Both the position numbers and the translations under genes were made by a program. The notes beneath the pieces were generated by a model. The model was given only the letters and a program-made list of their open reading frames with translations. It did not search any database and was not told where the DNA came from. From Neobacillus dielmonensis (lineage in GTDB: Bacteria; Bacillota; Bacilli; Bacillales; Cytobacillaceae): a stretch of DNA of 64,000 bases. The stretch lies in NCBI RefSeq assembly GCF_000612665.1, contig NZ_HG942073.1, positions 7,857 through 71,856 on the forward strand, written 5' to 3'. Numbering within the stretch: position 1 is the stretch's first letter; every line of letters begins with the position of its first letter. Positions 16,854 to 26,666 of this stretch are shown one piece after another.

Positions 16854-17768
16854 TTATCCCACGATGCTGTCTATTTTGACACAGCTTCCATGTGGAGAGA
16901 TTTGCAGATGTTTGACGGTCATATCTGGAAATGCCTGTTGCAAAGATTGCGAAAGCTGCTTTCCATACCCTTTTTCCGCAAAACAGATGACCGTTGGACC
17001 TGCCCCACTAAGGGCAGCACCGAAGGCACCGTTCGCTTTAGCTGCTTGTTCAATTTCCTCAAAACCGCGAATAAGTGGTTTACGATAAGGCTGATGGAAC
17101 AAGTCACTACTCATCATCTTCCCAGCAGTGTCCCAGTTTTGGCTGAGAAGTGCTGCAACCAGAAGATTTCCAGTTGCAGAAGCCTGTACTGCTTCTTGCC
17201 TTGAAAAAGTCTTTGGCAGGACCTCCCGTGAATCTTTGGTCAGCAGCACTTCCTTGGGAATAACGACGGCCAAATCCATGTCAAGATTGGTAAAAGCCAG
17301 CATATCTACTTCATTGTCCTGATAACAGCCAACCACAAGCCCTCCATATAAAGAGGCGCCGACATTATCCGGATGCCCCTCCCACTCTGTTGCCAACTGC
17401 AGCTTTTCTTGTTTCGATAATTCCAGCCCGCTCATCACGTCAGCAAGTTCAATTCCTGCCACAATGGCTGAAGCACTAGAACCAAGCCCGCGTGCCAGTG
17501 GAATCTCACTATCGATCGTTACCTTACACGGCGGCAAGACTTTTCCAAATCTTTTAGCAGTCGCAATCGCAACCTGACCAATGAAGTGCTGTTCATCAGA
17601 AGGAAACTCCTGCAATTCATCATTAACAGTTGAAAACACCCAGCTGTCGCTTTGTTCAACCTCTAATGTCAAAAACAAATCTACTGCCAACCCGATTGAA
17701 TCAAAACCTGGTCCAAGATTGGCGGTGCTCGCCGGAACTTTAATGATAAAGCGATTATTGAGCGGCAT
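16854..17768 (-). CDS. thrB: Homoserine kinase ThrB
   Basis: 304-residue GHMP kinase that phosphorylates homoserine on the way to threonine. [16 protein letters not shown] near the N-terminus and the ATP loop [12 protein letters not shown] are diagnostic, with [10 protein letters not shown] near the C-terminus. ATG 17768 lies 9 nt after AGAGGAG, inside thrC, so the two genes overlap by 14 bp. Longer upstream reading frames lack a ribosome site. Last gene of hom-thrC-thrB, the order also found in B. subtilis. Confidence 0.95.
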   Translation of the reverse strand: MPLNNRFIIKVPASTANLGPGFDSIGLAVDLFLTLEVEQSDSWVFSTVNDELQEFPSDEQHFIGQVAIATAKRFGKVLPPCKVTIDSEIPLARGLGSSASAIVAGIELADVMSGLELSKQEKLQLATEWEGHPDNVGASLYGGLVVGCYQDNEVDMLAFTNLDMDLAVVIPKEVLLTKDSREVLPKTFSRQEAVQASATGNLLVAALLSQNWDTAGKMMSSDLFHQPYRKPLIRGFEEIEQAAKANGAFGAALSGAGPTVICFAEKGYGKQLSQSLQQAFPDMTVKHLQISPHGSCVKIDSIVG

Positions 17769-18828
17769 GGAGCATAACTCCTCTAATATGATCCGCAACA
17801 GCCTGTTCATCGTTCGGCAATTGCACAGGTTTAATCAAGCTGCTTTGAATCGCCGTATCTGGATCTTTTAAACCATTGCCGGTTAATACAGCAACAATTT
17901 TCGTTCCTTTTTTGATTTTTCCATTATGGATTGCCTTATAAACACCTGCTATAGAGGCACATGAGGCCGGCTCGGCAAACACGCCTTCTGACGATGCCAA
18001 TTTTTTATAGGCTGCAACAATTTCCTCGTCGGTGACTTCATCAAATTGGCCATTGGATTCCTCAACCGCATTGACGGCTAAATTCCAGCTTGCTGGGTTG
18101 CCGATTCGGATCGCTGTCGCAATGGTCTCCGGATTTTCAAACACCCGGTTATGGACAAGGGCGGCGGCTCCTGCTGCTTCAAATCCAAACATTCTTGGTA
18201 GTCCGGTTCCCTGTTTTTCAGCGTATTCTTTAAACCCTTTCCAATAGGCACTTATATTGCCTGCGTTTCCAACCGGTATCGCTAAAATTTCCGGTGCTTC
18301 GCCTAACTGATCACAGACCTCAAAGGCAGCCGTTTTTTGACCTTCAAGCCGGAACGGATTGACCGAATTCACAAGAGTAACCGGCTCAGTCTCACTAATA
18401 TTGCGGACCATTTGCAACGCTTGGTCGAAATTGCCCTCGATGGAGATGATTTCCGCCCCGTACATCATGGCTTGGGCAAGCTTGCCTAAAGCAATCTTCC
18501 CTTCCGGAATCACGATAATGCATTTAATGCCGGCACGTGCGGCATAAGCGGCGGCAGCAGCTGATGTATTACCAGTTGAGGCGCAAATCACTGTCTTACT
18601 TCCTTCTTCCACGGCCTTGGCAACGGCCATTACCATGCCTCGGTCTTTAAAGGAACCGGTCGGATTCGCTCCTTCTGTTTTCACGTATAGCTCAACACCC
18701 CACTCCTTGGAAAGGTGTTCCAGCTTGATTAATGGGGTGTTTCCCTCATTTAATGTTAATTTTGGAGTTTCTTGATTGATAGGTAAGTATTCTTTATACG
18801 CTTCTAATAATCCTGGCCATCTTTTCAT
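17755..18828 (-). CDS. thrC: Threonine synthase ThrC
   Basis: 357-residue PLP enzyme that converts O-phosphohomoserine to threonine. The PLP lysine lies in [10 protein letters not shown] and the phosphate-binding region in [11 protein letters not shown]. The length matches the short Gram-positive form. It overlaps hom by 4 bp and thrB by 14 bp, so the operon is translationally coupled. Confidence 0.95.
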   Translation of the reverse strand: MKRWPGLLEAYKEYLPINQETPKLTLNEGNTPLIKLEHLSKEWGVELYVKTEGANPTGSFKDRGMVMAVAKAVEEGSKTVICASTGNTSAAAAAYAARAGIKCIIVIPEGKIALGKLAQAMMYGAEIISIEGNFDQALQMVRNISETEPVTLVNSVNPFRLEGQKTAAFEVCDQLGEAPEILAIPVGNAGNISAYWKGFKEYAEKQGTGLPRMFGFEAAGAAALVHNRVFENPETIATAIRIGNPASWNLAVNAVEESNGQFDEVTDEEIVAAYKKLASSEGVFAEPASCASIAGVYKAIHNGKIKKGTKIVAVLTGNGLKDPDTAIQSSLIKPVQLPNDEQAVADHIRGVMLHAAQ

Positions 18829-20117
18829 GATTTTCTCACAACCCTATACGCACTTTTTACTTCTTTTACTGCTTGTAAATCATATAATTCTTGAATAATC
18901 CTGTCATAATTCGTCAATGACGCCTGATGAGTAACCAAGACAATTTCCGATGTTTCATTTTTCTTTATTGGCAGCTGGAGAATTTTCTCAAAGCTGACCT
19001 GATGTTTTGCAAAAATACCAGTAATATCTGCGAAAACCCCTATTTCATCTTGAACATGGATCCGAAGAAAATACTTTGAGTATTTTTCCCCATCATTTTT
19101 TAAACTTTTGGGATACTGTGGTGACACTGCGCTCTTGCCATTTACGCCAAGGCGCAAATTTTTAATGATTCCCACAAGATCTGATACAACCGAAGTGGCG
19201 GTTGGCAAACTACCGGCACCGGGACCGTAAAACATCGTTTCGCCAACGGATTCACCGTAAACATAAACAGCATTATATTCATTTTGCACAGAGGCGAGCG
19301 GATGATTGTTCGATAGAAAAGTCGGCGCCACACTGACTTCCACATTATCCCCGTTGCGGTGAGCATATCCGATCAACTTCATAGTATATCCGAGTTGTTT
19401 TCCATAATTGATATCTTCTTCTGTCACATGGGAAATGCCAGCTACTGCGACATCCTCTAAGTCAATATGCATGGAAAAGCCCAAAGTGGCCAAAATCGTC
19501 ATCTTGCGAGCGGCATCAAGGCCTTCTACGTCTGCTGTTGGGTCAGACTCAGCAAAGCCGAGCTCCTGGGCTTCCTTCAGGGCTTCCTCATAGGACCGAC
19601 CCTCATTCGTCATTTTCGTTAAAATATAGTTGGTAGTTCCATTAACGATGCCCATCATTTGGGTAATCCGATCTGAAGCAAGTCCATCTACTAAACTTCT
19701 TAATATAGGAATTCCCCCAGCCACACTGGCCTCATAAAATAAATCACAGCCGTGCTCAGAAGCAACAGTTAACAGTTCGGATCCGTGCAAGGCCATGAGG
19801 TCCTTGTTAGCTGTCACGACATGCTTTCCTTGACGGAGGGCCGTTATCAAATAGTCTTTTGTATCCTGAACGCCCCCCATTACTTCAATAACGACATCGA
19901 TTTCTTGGTCAAAAAGGATCTCATCTGCTTGATCCGTTAATAATTCAGCTTCAACTTCAATAGGTCTTTGTTTACTCAAATCCCTTACAAGGATTTTTTT
20001 GATCACAACTGGGCATCCTATTTGATGCATCAATTTATCTTGGTTTTTCTTAATGATTTGCACAACACCTGAACCAACGGTGCCCATACCCAAAAGCCCA
20101 ATCGAGATTGCCTTCAC
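18825..20117 (-). CDS. hom: Homoserine dehydrogenase Hom with ACT domain
   Basis: 430-residue NAD(P)-dependent enzyme reducing aspartate semialdehyde to homoserine, the branch point to threonine and methionine. N-terminal [12 protein letters not shown] is the nucleotide-binding loop, the central catalytic domain contains VNGTTNYIL and [12 protein letters not shown], and the last 80 residues (from about 350) form an ACT domain for feedback by threonine. A consensus promoter precedes it. It also supplies homoserine to the methionine operon at 44-51 kb. Confidence 0.96.
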   Translation of the reverse strand: MKAISIGLLGMGTVGSGVVQIIKKNQDKLMHQIGCPVVIKKILVRDLSKQRPIEVEAELLTDQADEILFDQEIDVVIEVMGGVQDTKDYLITALRQGKHVVTANKDLMALHGSELLTVASEHGCDLFYEASVAGGIPILRSLVDGLASDRITQMMGIVNGTTNYILTKMTNEGRSYEEALKEAQELGFAESDPTADVEGLDAARKMTILATLGFSMHIDLEDVAVAGISHVTEEDINYGKQLGYTMKLIGYAHRNGDNVEVSVAPTFLSNNHPLASVQNEYNAVYVYGESVGETMFYGPGAGSLPTATSVVSDLVGIIKNLRLGVNGKSAVSPQYPKSLKNDGEKYSKYFLRIHVQDEIGVFADITGIFAKHQVSFEKILQLPIKKNETSEIVLVTHQASLTNYDRIIQELYDLQAVKEVKSAYRVVRKS

Positions 20118-20175
20118 AAACTTCCCCTCCCGTCTATGTCCTCACAGGGAAAACAATTGTATTTGTATTGTAGAC

Positions 20176-20204
20176 ATTATATGATTCTATTCATTTTTTT
20201 ACAA
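20176..20204 (-). promoter_or_regulatory. Sigma-A promoter of hom-thrC-thrB
   Basis: On the coding strand TTGTAA (20204-20199) and TATAAT (20181-20176) are separated by exactly 17 bp, 59 bp upstream of the hom start. No T-box or riboswitch is seen in the short leader. Confidence 0.7.
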
Positions 20205-20316
20205 TAGATATATTTTTCGGTTTTCTTGATTGTAATCGTTTACTGCCGCATTATACAAGGATTTTTTTATTAATAAAAAATTTTCTATAAAGACTGAAAA
20301 TTAATGATATATAAAT

Positions 20317-20352
20317 GGCCAGACCCCCTTTATGGGGTACCAGCCGTTTTTT
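20317..20352 (-). terminator. Probable terminator of the HAD hydrolase gene
   Basis: GGC and CCCC pair with GGGG and GCC around a small loop, with an internal loop between the two helices. The T run is better on the plus strand than on the minus strand, so its direction is uncertain. Confidence 0.4.
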
Positions 20353-21476
20353 TATACTATTTCTTTTAGCTGGATAACCGAATCCAAGATATAGTCAGCA
20401 TGATATTTTTCAAACTCGATCCTTGCTGTCTTGCCAGAAAGACCGGTTAACACTGCGGCGAACTTCGCACCAAGATTTCTGGCAGCAAGCAGGTCAGCCA
20501 GGGAATCGCCAACGATCAGCACCTGTTCGGCCCCTTCCATTGGCAGCGGCAGACTTACACATTCTTCCGCCGAAAGCTCCTTTTTATGTATTCCCAATAT
20601 ATACGTAAACGGGTGTGGTTTCGACAGCGATATTTTTTCCTGAAGGGCATTTTCTGCTGCCAGCACATCATCAGCAGTTACCATTCGTTTTTCCTCAAAA
20701 TACTTCAGCCAATCTAAATGGTGAAACGGTTGGATCGTTTCTAACTCTGGACGTCCTGTACCAACCCCAATTTTATACCCAGAATTTACAAGATACTGAA
20801 ATAACTCAGCTATTTCTTCTCGAGAAGCCAAAGTTGTTTCATTAGCCAAAAATCCCCGTTTTCCTGTTTGTACAGAAGGTCTCCCTGTTGAAGATAGGAC
20901 ATTGTCGTCTCCAACATACCACTCCTGGCAGGCATGCTCGCAAACCGACCATAACTCACCCTTGCTGAATGCGGAAGTATGTATTCCCAGCTTCTCAATT
21001 GCCAGCGTATTTAAATACTCGAACAACTCCTGCTTTACAGCAGATGACCGCCCGAAATCCTTTATAAAAGCCGAAAAATTCATCTTGACGGGATAATTAT
21101 TCAATACTCTGCCAATTTCTAATAGTGTTTCTCGAGTAATCGGGGTCTGGAGCCATTGATTAATTTTTTCATTCTCCGTTTCCTTAATTTGCATTAATAA
21201 GTGAATCAATTGATGGCTAAAAGTTAAATAAATCATATCCCAGTTAGCATTTAGACCACGTGACTTTTGAAATTTGAGGATTTGATCCTGCTCAAAGACC
21301 CTGGCTCTTATTTGTTTTATTTCATCTTCGCTGTAGTCAGTTTTAAATTGTTCCGGCGAAAGAGCTAAATAGTTGCAACTAATCAACATTTCCCATACTG
21401 ACAAGGCCGAAGCATCAAAATAATGCTCCTCACTCAAAAGCACTCCATCAACATCAAACAATATTGTTTTATACAA
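20352..21476 (-). CDS. HAD-superfamily hydrolase
   Basis: 374-residue cytoplasmic phosphatase-like protein. Motif I is FDVDGVLL (about 7-14), motif II is IGVGTGRP, and motifs III/IV are KPHPF and VLIVGDSLADLLAARNLG. The region between motifs I and II is long (about 200 residues), forming a large cap that should set the substrate. It has its own transcription unit between hom and a cell-wall hydrolase gene. I do not recognise a named orthologue. Confidence 0.82.
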   Translation of the reverse strand: MYKTILFDVDGVLLSEEHYFDASALSVWEMLISCNYLALSPEQFKTDYSEDEIKQIRARVFEQDQILKFQKSRGLNANWDMIYLTFSHQLIHLLMQIKETENEKINQWLQTPITRETLLEIGRVLNNYPVKMNFSAFIKDFGRSSAVKQELFEYLNTLAIEKLGIHTSAFSKGELWSVCEHACQEWYVGDDNVLSSTGRPSVQTGKRGFLANETTLASREEIAELFQYLVNSGYKIGVGTGRPELETIQPFHHLDWLKYFEEKRMVTADDVLAAENALQEKISLSKPHPFTYILGIHKKELSAEECVSLPLPMEGAEQVLIVGDSLADLLAARNLGAKFAAVLTGLSGKTARIEFEKYHADYILDSVIQLKEIV

Positions 21477-21567
21477 TGACGACTACCTCATTTCCCGAAC
21501 TGCTTTGTAGGTTATCGTAACATATTAACCAGTGTGATATAAAGTATATTGTCTAAGTATTGGGCAT

Positions 21568-21600
21568 AAAAAAACAGGAAATCCAACAAGGAATTTCCCG
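21568..21600 (-). terminator. Terminator of the LysM/hydrolase gene
   Basis: Minus-strand stem GGAAATTCC/GGATTTCC with a one-base bulge, followed by TG and seven T residues. Confidence 0.75.
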
Positions 21601-21638
21601 CCTTTTACATAAATTTTATTGAACCGGAGATACTTTAA

Positions 21639-22235
21639 TTATCTGGCAAAAACATGGTTTCCAATTCTAACTGTTACTTGACGTGTTGATACCCAAGAGC
21701 TTGTCGAAGTTTTAGGATTGTAGAAAAATAAAGATCCATTTCCTTTACCCAATAAGGCCAATGCTTCATTAACAGCTCTTTTCGATTCAACGTCTGCAGC
21801 CTGATTAATCTGGCCGTTGGCAACAGGGGTGAAAGCATAGTGTCCATTTGAAATTTGATAAATGACTTCACGGACTGTGTCAGGGAAGTCGGAACTCATA
21901 AATACACGGTTCAAAATGACAGTCGCGACAGCTACTTTACCGGCATATGGTTCACCTACGGCCTCTGCACGAACCAAACGCGCCATTAAATCTTTATCTG
22001 ATGCTGATAGGATCGAGTTAGGTAGAGTCAGAGATTGACCCGAGACAAGTATTTTACTATTGTTTGCTTTCATTAAACTGTTTACAGGAATTCCAAATCC
22101 TTTTGAAACGGTCCAATAGGTCTCACCATTTTGAATTTTGTGAGTGGTTGCTGCTTCTGTTTGGTTAGTTAAAGTAAATGCTGAAATAGAAAACATTAAT
22201 CCAGCGGCTACTAATAGTTTTTTAAATTTTTTCAT
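21639..22235 (-). CDS. LysM-containing cell wall hydrolase of the SleB/CwlJ family
   Basis: 198-residue secreted protein. A signal peptide (MKKFKKLLVAAG, hydrophobic stretch, cleavage near TEAATT) is followed by one LysM peptidoglycan-binding domain (about 35-78, HKIQNGETYWTVSKGF) and a Hydrolase_2 domain (about 85-198) with the conserved LMARLVRAEAVGEPYAGKVAVATVILNR stretch, whose Glu is the likely catalytic acid. Start ATG 22235 follows AGGAGGACAAG. It resembles SleB/CwlJ-like spore cortex enzymes and related vegetative wall hydrolases; which role it plays is not clear. Confidence 0.88.
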   Translation of the reverse strand: MKKFKKLLVAAGLMFSISAFTLTNQTEAATTHKIQNGETYWTVSKGFGIPVNSLMKANNSKILVSGQSLTLPNSILSASDKDLMARLVRAEAVGEPYAGKVAVATVILNRVFMSSDFPDTVREVIYQISNGHYAFTPVANGQINQAADVESKRAVNEALALLGKGNGSLFFYNPKTSTSSWVSTRQVTVRIGNHVFAR

Positions 22236-22606
22236 GACTTGTCCTCCTAGTAGTCGTTTTTCGTCTACTATTAACCTATCAGATGTAATATTTCTGTTCA
22301 TGGTCCAAAAAGTGGTAATAATCAAAGGTGCTGCTTAAAGCTATGCTATTAAACTAGTAATGTCACTGTTGGAAACATTAACCAGAACTATTGAAACTCC
22401 TAAATGTAAACACTTTTGTCAGTATATGGGGCAATTTTTACAACTCGTAAACAATATGTAACAGGAAGTTTGGCTGACTTTCGCTATATATAACTTCTTC
22501 CCCCTTCCTTTCATTTCACAGAATTAACAACTATTTCCGCAAAATAGACAAGAATAACATAAACCAAATGGGTAAAATAAAGATGACTATAAAGGAGGCT
22601 ATAAAT
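22236..22606. other. Intergenic region between divergent wall-hydrolase and dps genes
   Basis: 371 bp of AT-rich sequence that must hold both promoters. I see no convincing PerR box, sigma-B promoter or other operator and no small gene. Confidence 0.5.
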
Positions 22607-23053
22607 ATGAACACACAGCTAGTCCATGTCCTTAACAAACAAATCGCAAACTGGTCGGTATTGTATATTAAGTTACATAACTATCACTGGTACGTGAAGG
22701 GCGACCAATTTTTCACGCTGCATGCAAAATTTGAAGAACTGTATAATGAGGCGGGATTGCACGTCGACGAATTAGCCGAGCGCCTATTAGCAGTCGGAGG
22801 TCAGCCTGTTGCTACCATGAAGGAATGTCTGGAACTTTCCTCTATTGAAGAGGCAGCCGGTACCGAAACAGCTCAGGAAATGGTACAGTCTGTTGTAAAT
22901 GACTTTTCCATAATCATTGGTGAATTAAAAGAGGGAATGAACTTTACCGATGAGATAAATGATGAAACCACCGGAGATATGCTGCTCGCGATTCATTCTG
23001 GCTTAGAAAAGCATGTTTGGATGCTGAAGGCTTTTCTTGGAAAAACAGTTTAA
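22607..23053 (+). CDS. dps: Dps-family DNA-binding/ferritin-like protein
   Basis: 148-residue mini-ferritin that oxidises and stores iron and protects DNA. The ferroxidase ligands at the dimer interface are visible in [14 protein letters not shown], the following His of [12 protein letters not shown], and the Asp/Glu of [16 protein letters not shown] 22607 has AAAGGAGG upstream; an earlier in-frame ATG at 22568 lacks a site. Single-gene unit with its own terminator. Confidence 0.93.
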   Translation: MNTQLVHVLNKQIANWSVLYIKLHNYHWYVKGDQFFTLHAKFEELYNEAGLHVDELAERLLAVGGQPVATMKECLELSSIEEAAGTETAQEMVQSVVNDFSIIIGELKEGMNFTDEINDETTGDMLLAIHSGLEKHVWMLKAFLGKTV

Positions 23054-23090
23054 GTGATGCACTCCAAATGTATCATCAATATTAATATTA

Positions 23091-23129
23091 AAGGCTGATC
23101 CAACAGATTTTTCTGGATCAGCCTTTTTT
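23091..23129. terminator. Bidirectional terminator between dps and the UbiB kinase gene
   Basis: AAGGCTGATCCA pairs perfectly with TGGATCAGCCTT, followed by six T residues on the plus strand and an AT-rich tract on the other. It serves two convergent genes. Confidence 0.85.
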
Positions 23130-23130
23130 G

Positions 23131-24810
23131 TTATGATCGCCCCGGGTTAAACGGGGGTTTGGCGTGCGGCCTTCTGCGTTTTTTTTCTTTTTTTCTAATC
23201 ACTTGTAAAAGCGTCAAAATACTTCCAAAAGCCATCATGATCACACCTAAATCATAGGACTGTTGGATCATTTGTGATCCTGCTATGAATAACCCTGTTC
23301 CAAATATCGCTAGGATCATTTTGTTCGTTTCACGGTATTGCTGCGTCAGCATTTTCTGTTCGTACGCTTTCGATGGCTGAAACCGGATATCACCCGATTC
23401 AAACTGGTCGATCAGGTGAGCCATTTTGCGCGAAGCAGGAATGATTTTTAATAGTGTATCTTTTACTTGGTTAACAACAGTTTTCTTTGCAGGTTTGACG
23501 GTTTCACCACCAACAACATCTTCCACAAACGGCCTAATGCTGGCTACCAGGTCAAAATCCGGATCAAGCCCATTGCAAATGCTGATCACCGTCATCAACG
23601 CTTTACCGAAAAATGTCATCCGAGATGGAATCTGAAACGGCTGCTCATAAAGGAATTCTCTCATACCCTCTAAAAAGGCCTCATTATTAATCGTTTCCAA
23701 ATTAAATTGGCCTTCTGAAAATCCTGCAAGCACGACATTCACACTTTTCTTTAACGCAGCTCTGTCAGCATTTTTACGCAAGAAGCCAAGCTGTGCCAGG
23801 GCATCCACTATCCCTCCTGCATCCTTCAAGTAAATATCCATCGCCAGTTTTACCATGTTACTTCTCATGTGGTCAGAAACGGTCCCAACCATTCCGAAAT
23901 CAATAAAGCAAAGTGTCCCGTCCCTCTTTACTAGCAAGTTACCAGGATGAGGGTCAGCATGGAAAAAACCATCCTCTAAAAATTGTTTTAAATATGCCAG
24001 AAACAGAATTGATGCTAGCTTCTTCTTATTGACTGCAGAGGATTCGAGTTTGTTCACCTCTTTGATTTTGACTCCATCGATAAATTCCATCACCAGCACT
24101 TTGCTTGTCGTCAGTTCCCAATTAATAGCAGCTGTCGCCACTCCGGGAAAATCCTGAAACGCGGCTTGAAAGGTCTGTAAGTTTTTGGCTTCGGTAAGAT
24201 AGTCGAGTTCATCTGAAGCAACTTCTTCAAACTCGTCGTATACATCTCTTAAATCTACGAAATTTCCAATTTTGGTAAACCGGCCGGCGAGCGCTGTTAA
24301 CACTTTCAATGTTGCAAGATCAAGGGCTACTATATCCTCAATCCCTGGGCGCATGATTTTAACGGCGGCTGTTTCACCGTTCGTTAACATCGCCTTGTGG
24401 ACCTGTCCTAACGAGGCGGCTGCCACTGGGGATACATCGAATTCAGAAAATAGTTCCGTAACCCTTCCGGACAACTCTTGCTCCATTCGTTTCTTAATCG
24501 ATTCGGCGGGAACTGGAGGCACAGCATCCTGCAGTCCGGATAAAATATCCGTGTACTCCTTGGGCAGGATATCCACCCTTGAACTGACAAATTGGCCCAG
24601 CTTGATCATTAACCCCCCGAGTTCTTCTGCTGTACTGGTAAACTTTCTTGCCTGGTCGATATAAACAGCCTTTGCCTTTCTAGCGGCTGCATCTTTATGT
24701 AAAAACTTTTTAGTTTTCCCCAGCCACCATAGCTGGATCGAAAATCCAACAAACATAAAAAAGATGGTCCGAAATCGTCTGTTTCCCATTAAACGTACTA
24801 TTTCACGCAT
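23131..24810 (-). CDS. UbiB/AarF-family atypical kinase
   Basis: 559-residue protein of the ABC1/UbiB/ADCK family. The N-terminal KxGQ-type motif (LMIKLGQFVSSR), the Ala-rich loop AAASLGQVHKA, the lysine of AAVKIMRPG, the catalytic HADPHPGNLLV and the metal-binding IDFGMVG are all present. A C-terminal hydrophobic pair (about 505-545) and a basic tail (KKEKKRRRPHAK) anchor it to the membrane. Members support quinone or other lipid metabolism through ATP-dependent activity. The AbrB-like gene lies 52 bp upstream on the same strand and may share its transcript. Confidence 0.9.
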   Translation of the reverse strand: MREIVRLMGNRRFRTIFFMFVGFSIQLWWLGKTKKFLHKDAAARKAKAVYIDQARKFTSTAEELGGLMIKLGQFVSSRVDILPKEYTDILSGLQDAVPPVPAESIKKRMEQELSGRVTELFSEFDVSPVAAASLGQVHKAMLTNGETAAVKIMRPGIEDIVALDLATLKVLTALAGRFTKIGNFVDLRDVYDEFEEVASDELDYLTEAKNLQTFQAAFQDFPGVATAAINWELTTSKVLVMEFIDGVKIKEVNKLESSAVNKKKLASILFLAYLKQFLEDGFFHADPHPGNLLVKRDGTLCFIDFGMVGTVSDHMRSNMVKLAMDIYLKDAGGIVDALAQLGFLRKNADRAALKKSVNVVLAGFSEGQFNLETINNEAFLEGMREFLYEQPFQIPSRMTFFGKALMTVISICNGLDPDFDLVASIRPFVEDVVGGETVKPAKKTVVNQVKDTLLKIIPASRKMAHLIDQFESGDIRFQPSKAYEQKMLTQQYRETNKMILAIFGTGLFIAGSQMIQQSYDLGVIMMAFGSILTLLQVIRKKEKKRRRPHAKPPFNPGRS

Positions 24811-24862
24811 CCTTGTCCACTCCTTCTATAGTTAACACAGGACAAGCCTGCGTGGTACCATG

Positions 24863-25150
24863 TTAATCTCCCTGTTCTTTTTGTCCTTCTCCCTCTGCCT
24901 CAGTCTCTGTCATTTCAAAAATATCACGGGCCATTTTCTCGAACCGTTTTGATTTGTTAAAAAAGAAATTAGCAAACCTGTTGACGATTTCCGATTTAAC
25001 AAGAATAACGGTGCCTTTGCGTTCATCTCCAAATACCACAAATTTTTCGCCTGATTTAATCCCCAACTCTTCTCTTGCTTCCGCTGGAATGACAACTTGG
25101 CCTCTTTCACCGATGCTGGTTGTTCCGAAAATCTTTCCATGATTCATCAT
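24863..25150 (-). CDS. AbrB/SpoVT-family DNA-binding protein
   Basis: 95-residue protein with an N-terminal swapped-hairpin AbrB domain (about 8-50: GTTSIGERGQVVIPAEAREELGIKSGEKFVVFGD) and a charged C-terminal tail that may mediate oligomerisation. ATG 25150 follows GAGGTGATG. It is followed by the UbiB kinase gene on the same strand, an unusual partner. It could be a local autoregulator; the TGTACA inverted repeat upstream is a candidate site. Confidence 0.85.
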   Translation of the reverse strand: MMNHGKIFGTTSIGERGQVVIPAEAREELGIKSGEKFVVFGDERKGTVILVKSEIVNRFANFFFNKSKRFEKMARDIFEMTETEAEGEGQKEQGD

Positions 25151-25212
25151 GGGTTCATCACCTCATCTGTATGATAATTCATACCTTTCATACGAACCAT
25201 ACACTTCACACA

Positions 25213-25239
25213 ATGTACATATGACATTATTGTGTACAT
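25213..25239. promoter_or_regulatory. ATGTACA/TGTACAT inverted repeat upstream of the AbrB-like gene
   Basis: Two 7-bp arms, ATGTACA and TGTACAT, are separated by 13 bp. Each arm contains the palindrome TGTACA. It lies 62 bp before the AbrB-like start and just downstream of bdbC. An operator role is a guess. Confidence 0.3.
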
Positions 25240-25241
25240 AG

Positions 25242-25272
25242 AAAAAGAGGATGACGTGTGTCACCCTCTTTT
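25242..25272 (-). terminator. Terminator of the bdb operon
   Basis: Minus-strand stem AAAGAGG.TGAC/GTCA.CCTCTTT with one internal mismatch, overlapping the bdbC stop codon and followed by TTTTTC. Confidence 0.65.
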
Positions 25273-25671
25273 GTGGGAACGGACCAAGATTACCAAACTG
25301 ATTGTGATAATGGCGAAAGCCGTAAAAGCTAATATTGGAATCGTGATAAACCCGAACCAATTGATATAATCCTGCGAGCATGGAACTCCGGATGTACACA
25401 TTTCAAATTGCTGCAGGTAAGGAACTTTTTGCAACAGTGTATGATATCCGGAAATCAGCATGCCAATGATAGACAATGGCAGGACATAGCGGTAGATTCT
25501 AACATCATTTCGATAGACAGCCATTCCAAGGATAATAGCTAACGGGTACATAAAAATTCGCTGATACCAGCAAAGTGTGCAAGGGATAAAGTGCATTACT
25601 TCGCTAAAGTATAAACTGCCTAAAGTGGCAACGATGGAAGCAATCCAAGCCATCATCAATGATTTATTCAT
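25261..25671 (-). CDS. bdbC: Disulfide oxidoreductase BdbC (DsbB type)
   Basis: 136-residue membrane quinone reductase with four hydrophobic segments. The periplasm-side CTLC motif and the second pair CTSGVPC are the two redox pairs of DsbB-like proteins. It reoxidises BdbD and passes electrons to quinone. Its ATG lies just after the bdbD stop with AAAGGAG inside the end of bdbD, so the two are co-translated. Such pairs support competence pseudopilins and secreted disulfide proteins in Bacillus. Confidence 0.93.
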   Translation of the reverse strand: MNKSLMMAWIASIVATLGSLYFSEVMHFIPCTLCWYQRIFMYPLAIILGMAVYRNDVRIYRYVLPLSIIGMLISGYHTLLQKVPYLQQFEMCTSGVPCSQDYINWFGFITIPILAFTAFAIITISLVILVRSHKRG

Positions 25672-25672
25672 G

Positions 25673-26377
25673 TTATTTCTCCTTTGCCGCTGATTCTACC
25701 ATTTCCTTTAAATCATCCATCGTTTGCCCGGTAAACTTTTCACCGTTTACAAACAATGTAGGAGTACCGGTTACATTCATCTGTTTCGCTAAATCCATAT
25801 CCTTCTGCCAGGCATCTACAGATTTTTCAGTCTCGAAATATTTGACTACCTTATCCACCTCTGCGTCACTGGCCACTTCCTTCAATGTATCCGTCAAAAA
25901 TTGCTCTGTAAAATAGTCCATTTTTTCATACTTGGAATCTTCAGGCTGTTTCTGATAAAGCAGCTCATGGAATTTCCAAAACGTTTCATTTCCCAGCTCA
26001 TGGAAGACGGATTCAGCAAATTTCGCCGACCGTTCTGAATCGACATTAATGAACGAATTATTCATAAAATATAATTTTGCCTTTCCTGTATCCACCAGTT
26101 CTTTTTGAATAACCGGCATGGTTGTTTCGGCAAAATTTTTGCAGGCAGGACATTTATAGTCCCCAAATTCAATGATGGAGACAGACGCTGACTTATCACC
26201 CAAAAATGGCTGGCTGCTATAATCAATTTTAGATGCTTCTTGGTTATCCTGCTTGTCCGAAAAATTTCCAAATAAGATTAGGGCTAAAACGCCGACTGCA
26301 ATCAAACCAATGACCCAAAAGATAAATTTCGATGAACCGTTGTCCTTCTTCTTCATTTTGTTTTTTTGATTTGCCAT
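25673..26377 (-). CDS. bdbD: Thiol-disulfide oxidoreductase BdbD (DsbA type)
   Basis: 234-residue protein with an N-terminal membrane anchor (FIFWVIGLIAVGVLALILFG, about 16-35) and an extracellular thioredoxin fold with an inserted helical domain. The active site is CPAC in FGDYKCPACKNF and the cis-Pro loop is VTGTPTLFVNG. It introduces disulfides in secreted proteins. ATG 26377 follows AAGGAGTCTG; an earlier in-frame start at 26449 has no such site. First gene of bdbD-bdbC. Confidence 0.93.
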   Translation of the reverse strand: MANQKNKMKKKDNGSSKFIFWVIGLIAVGVLALILFGNFSDKQDNQEASKIDYSSQPFLGDKSASVSIIEFGDYKCPACKNFAETTMPVIQKELVDTGKAKLYFMNNSFINVDSERSAKFAESVFHELGNETFWKFHELLYQKQPEDSKYEKMDYFTEQFLTDTLKEVASDAEVDKVVKYFETEKSVDAWQKDMDLAKQMNVTGTPTLFVNGEKFTGQTMDDLKEMVESAAKEK

Positions 26378-26666
26378 AATCAGACTCCTTCTATCATAAA
26401 CTTTGGGAATGGAATACAATGTTTTCATCCCAGTTAGTTTAAATATCACTTATCCATCAAAATTTTGCAAATAATAGGTTCTTATGGAATTATACAACAC
26501 TGACAGGACATAAGACCCGAGTGCTAACAAGGTCATAGTATATTTCTATCATATATATATATTTATTTAGAAAAAATGACAATCAGCTTGACTGACACTA
26601 GATTGTTTACTATTCTTTTTAGTAATGGAAATTTTCTGAAAAATAACTTTCGGGGGAGTGGCAGGT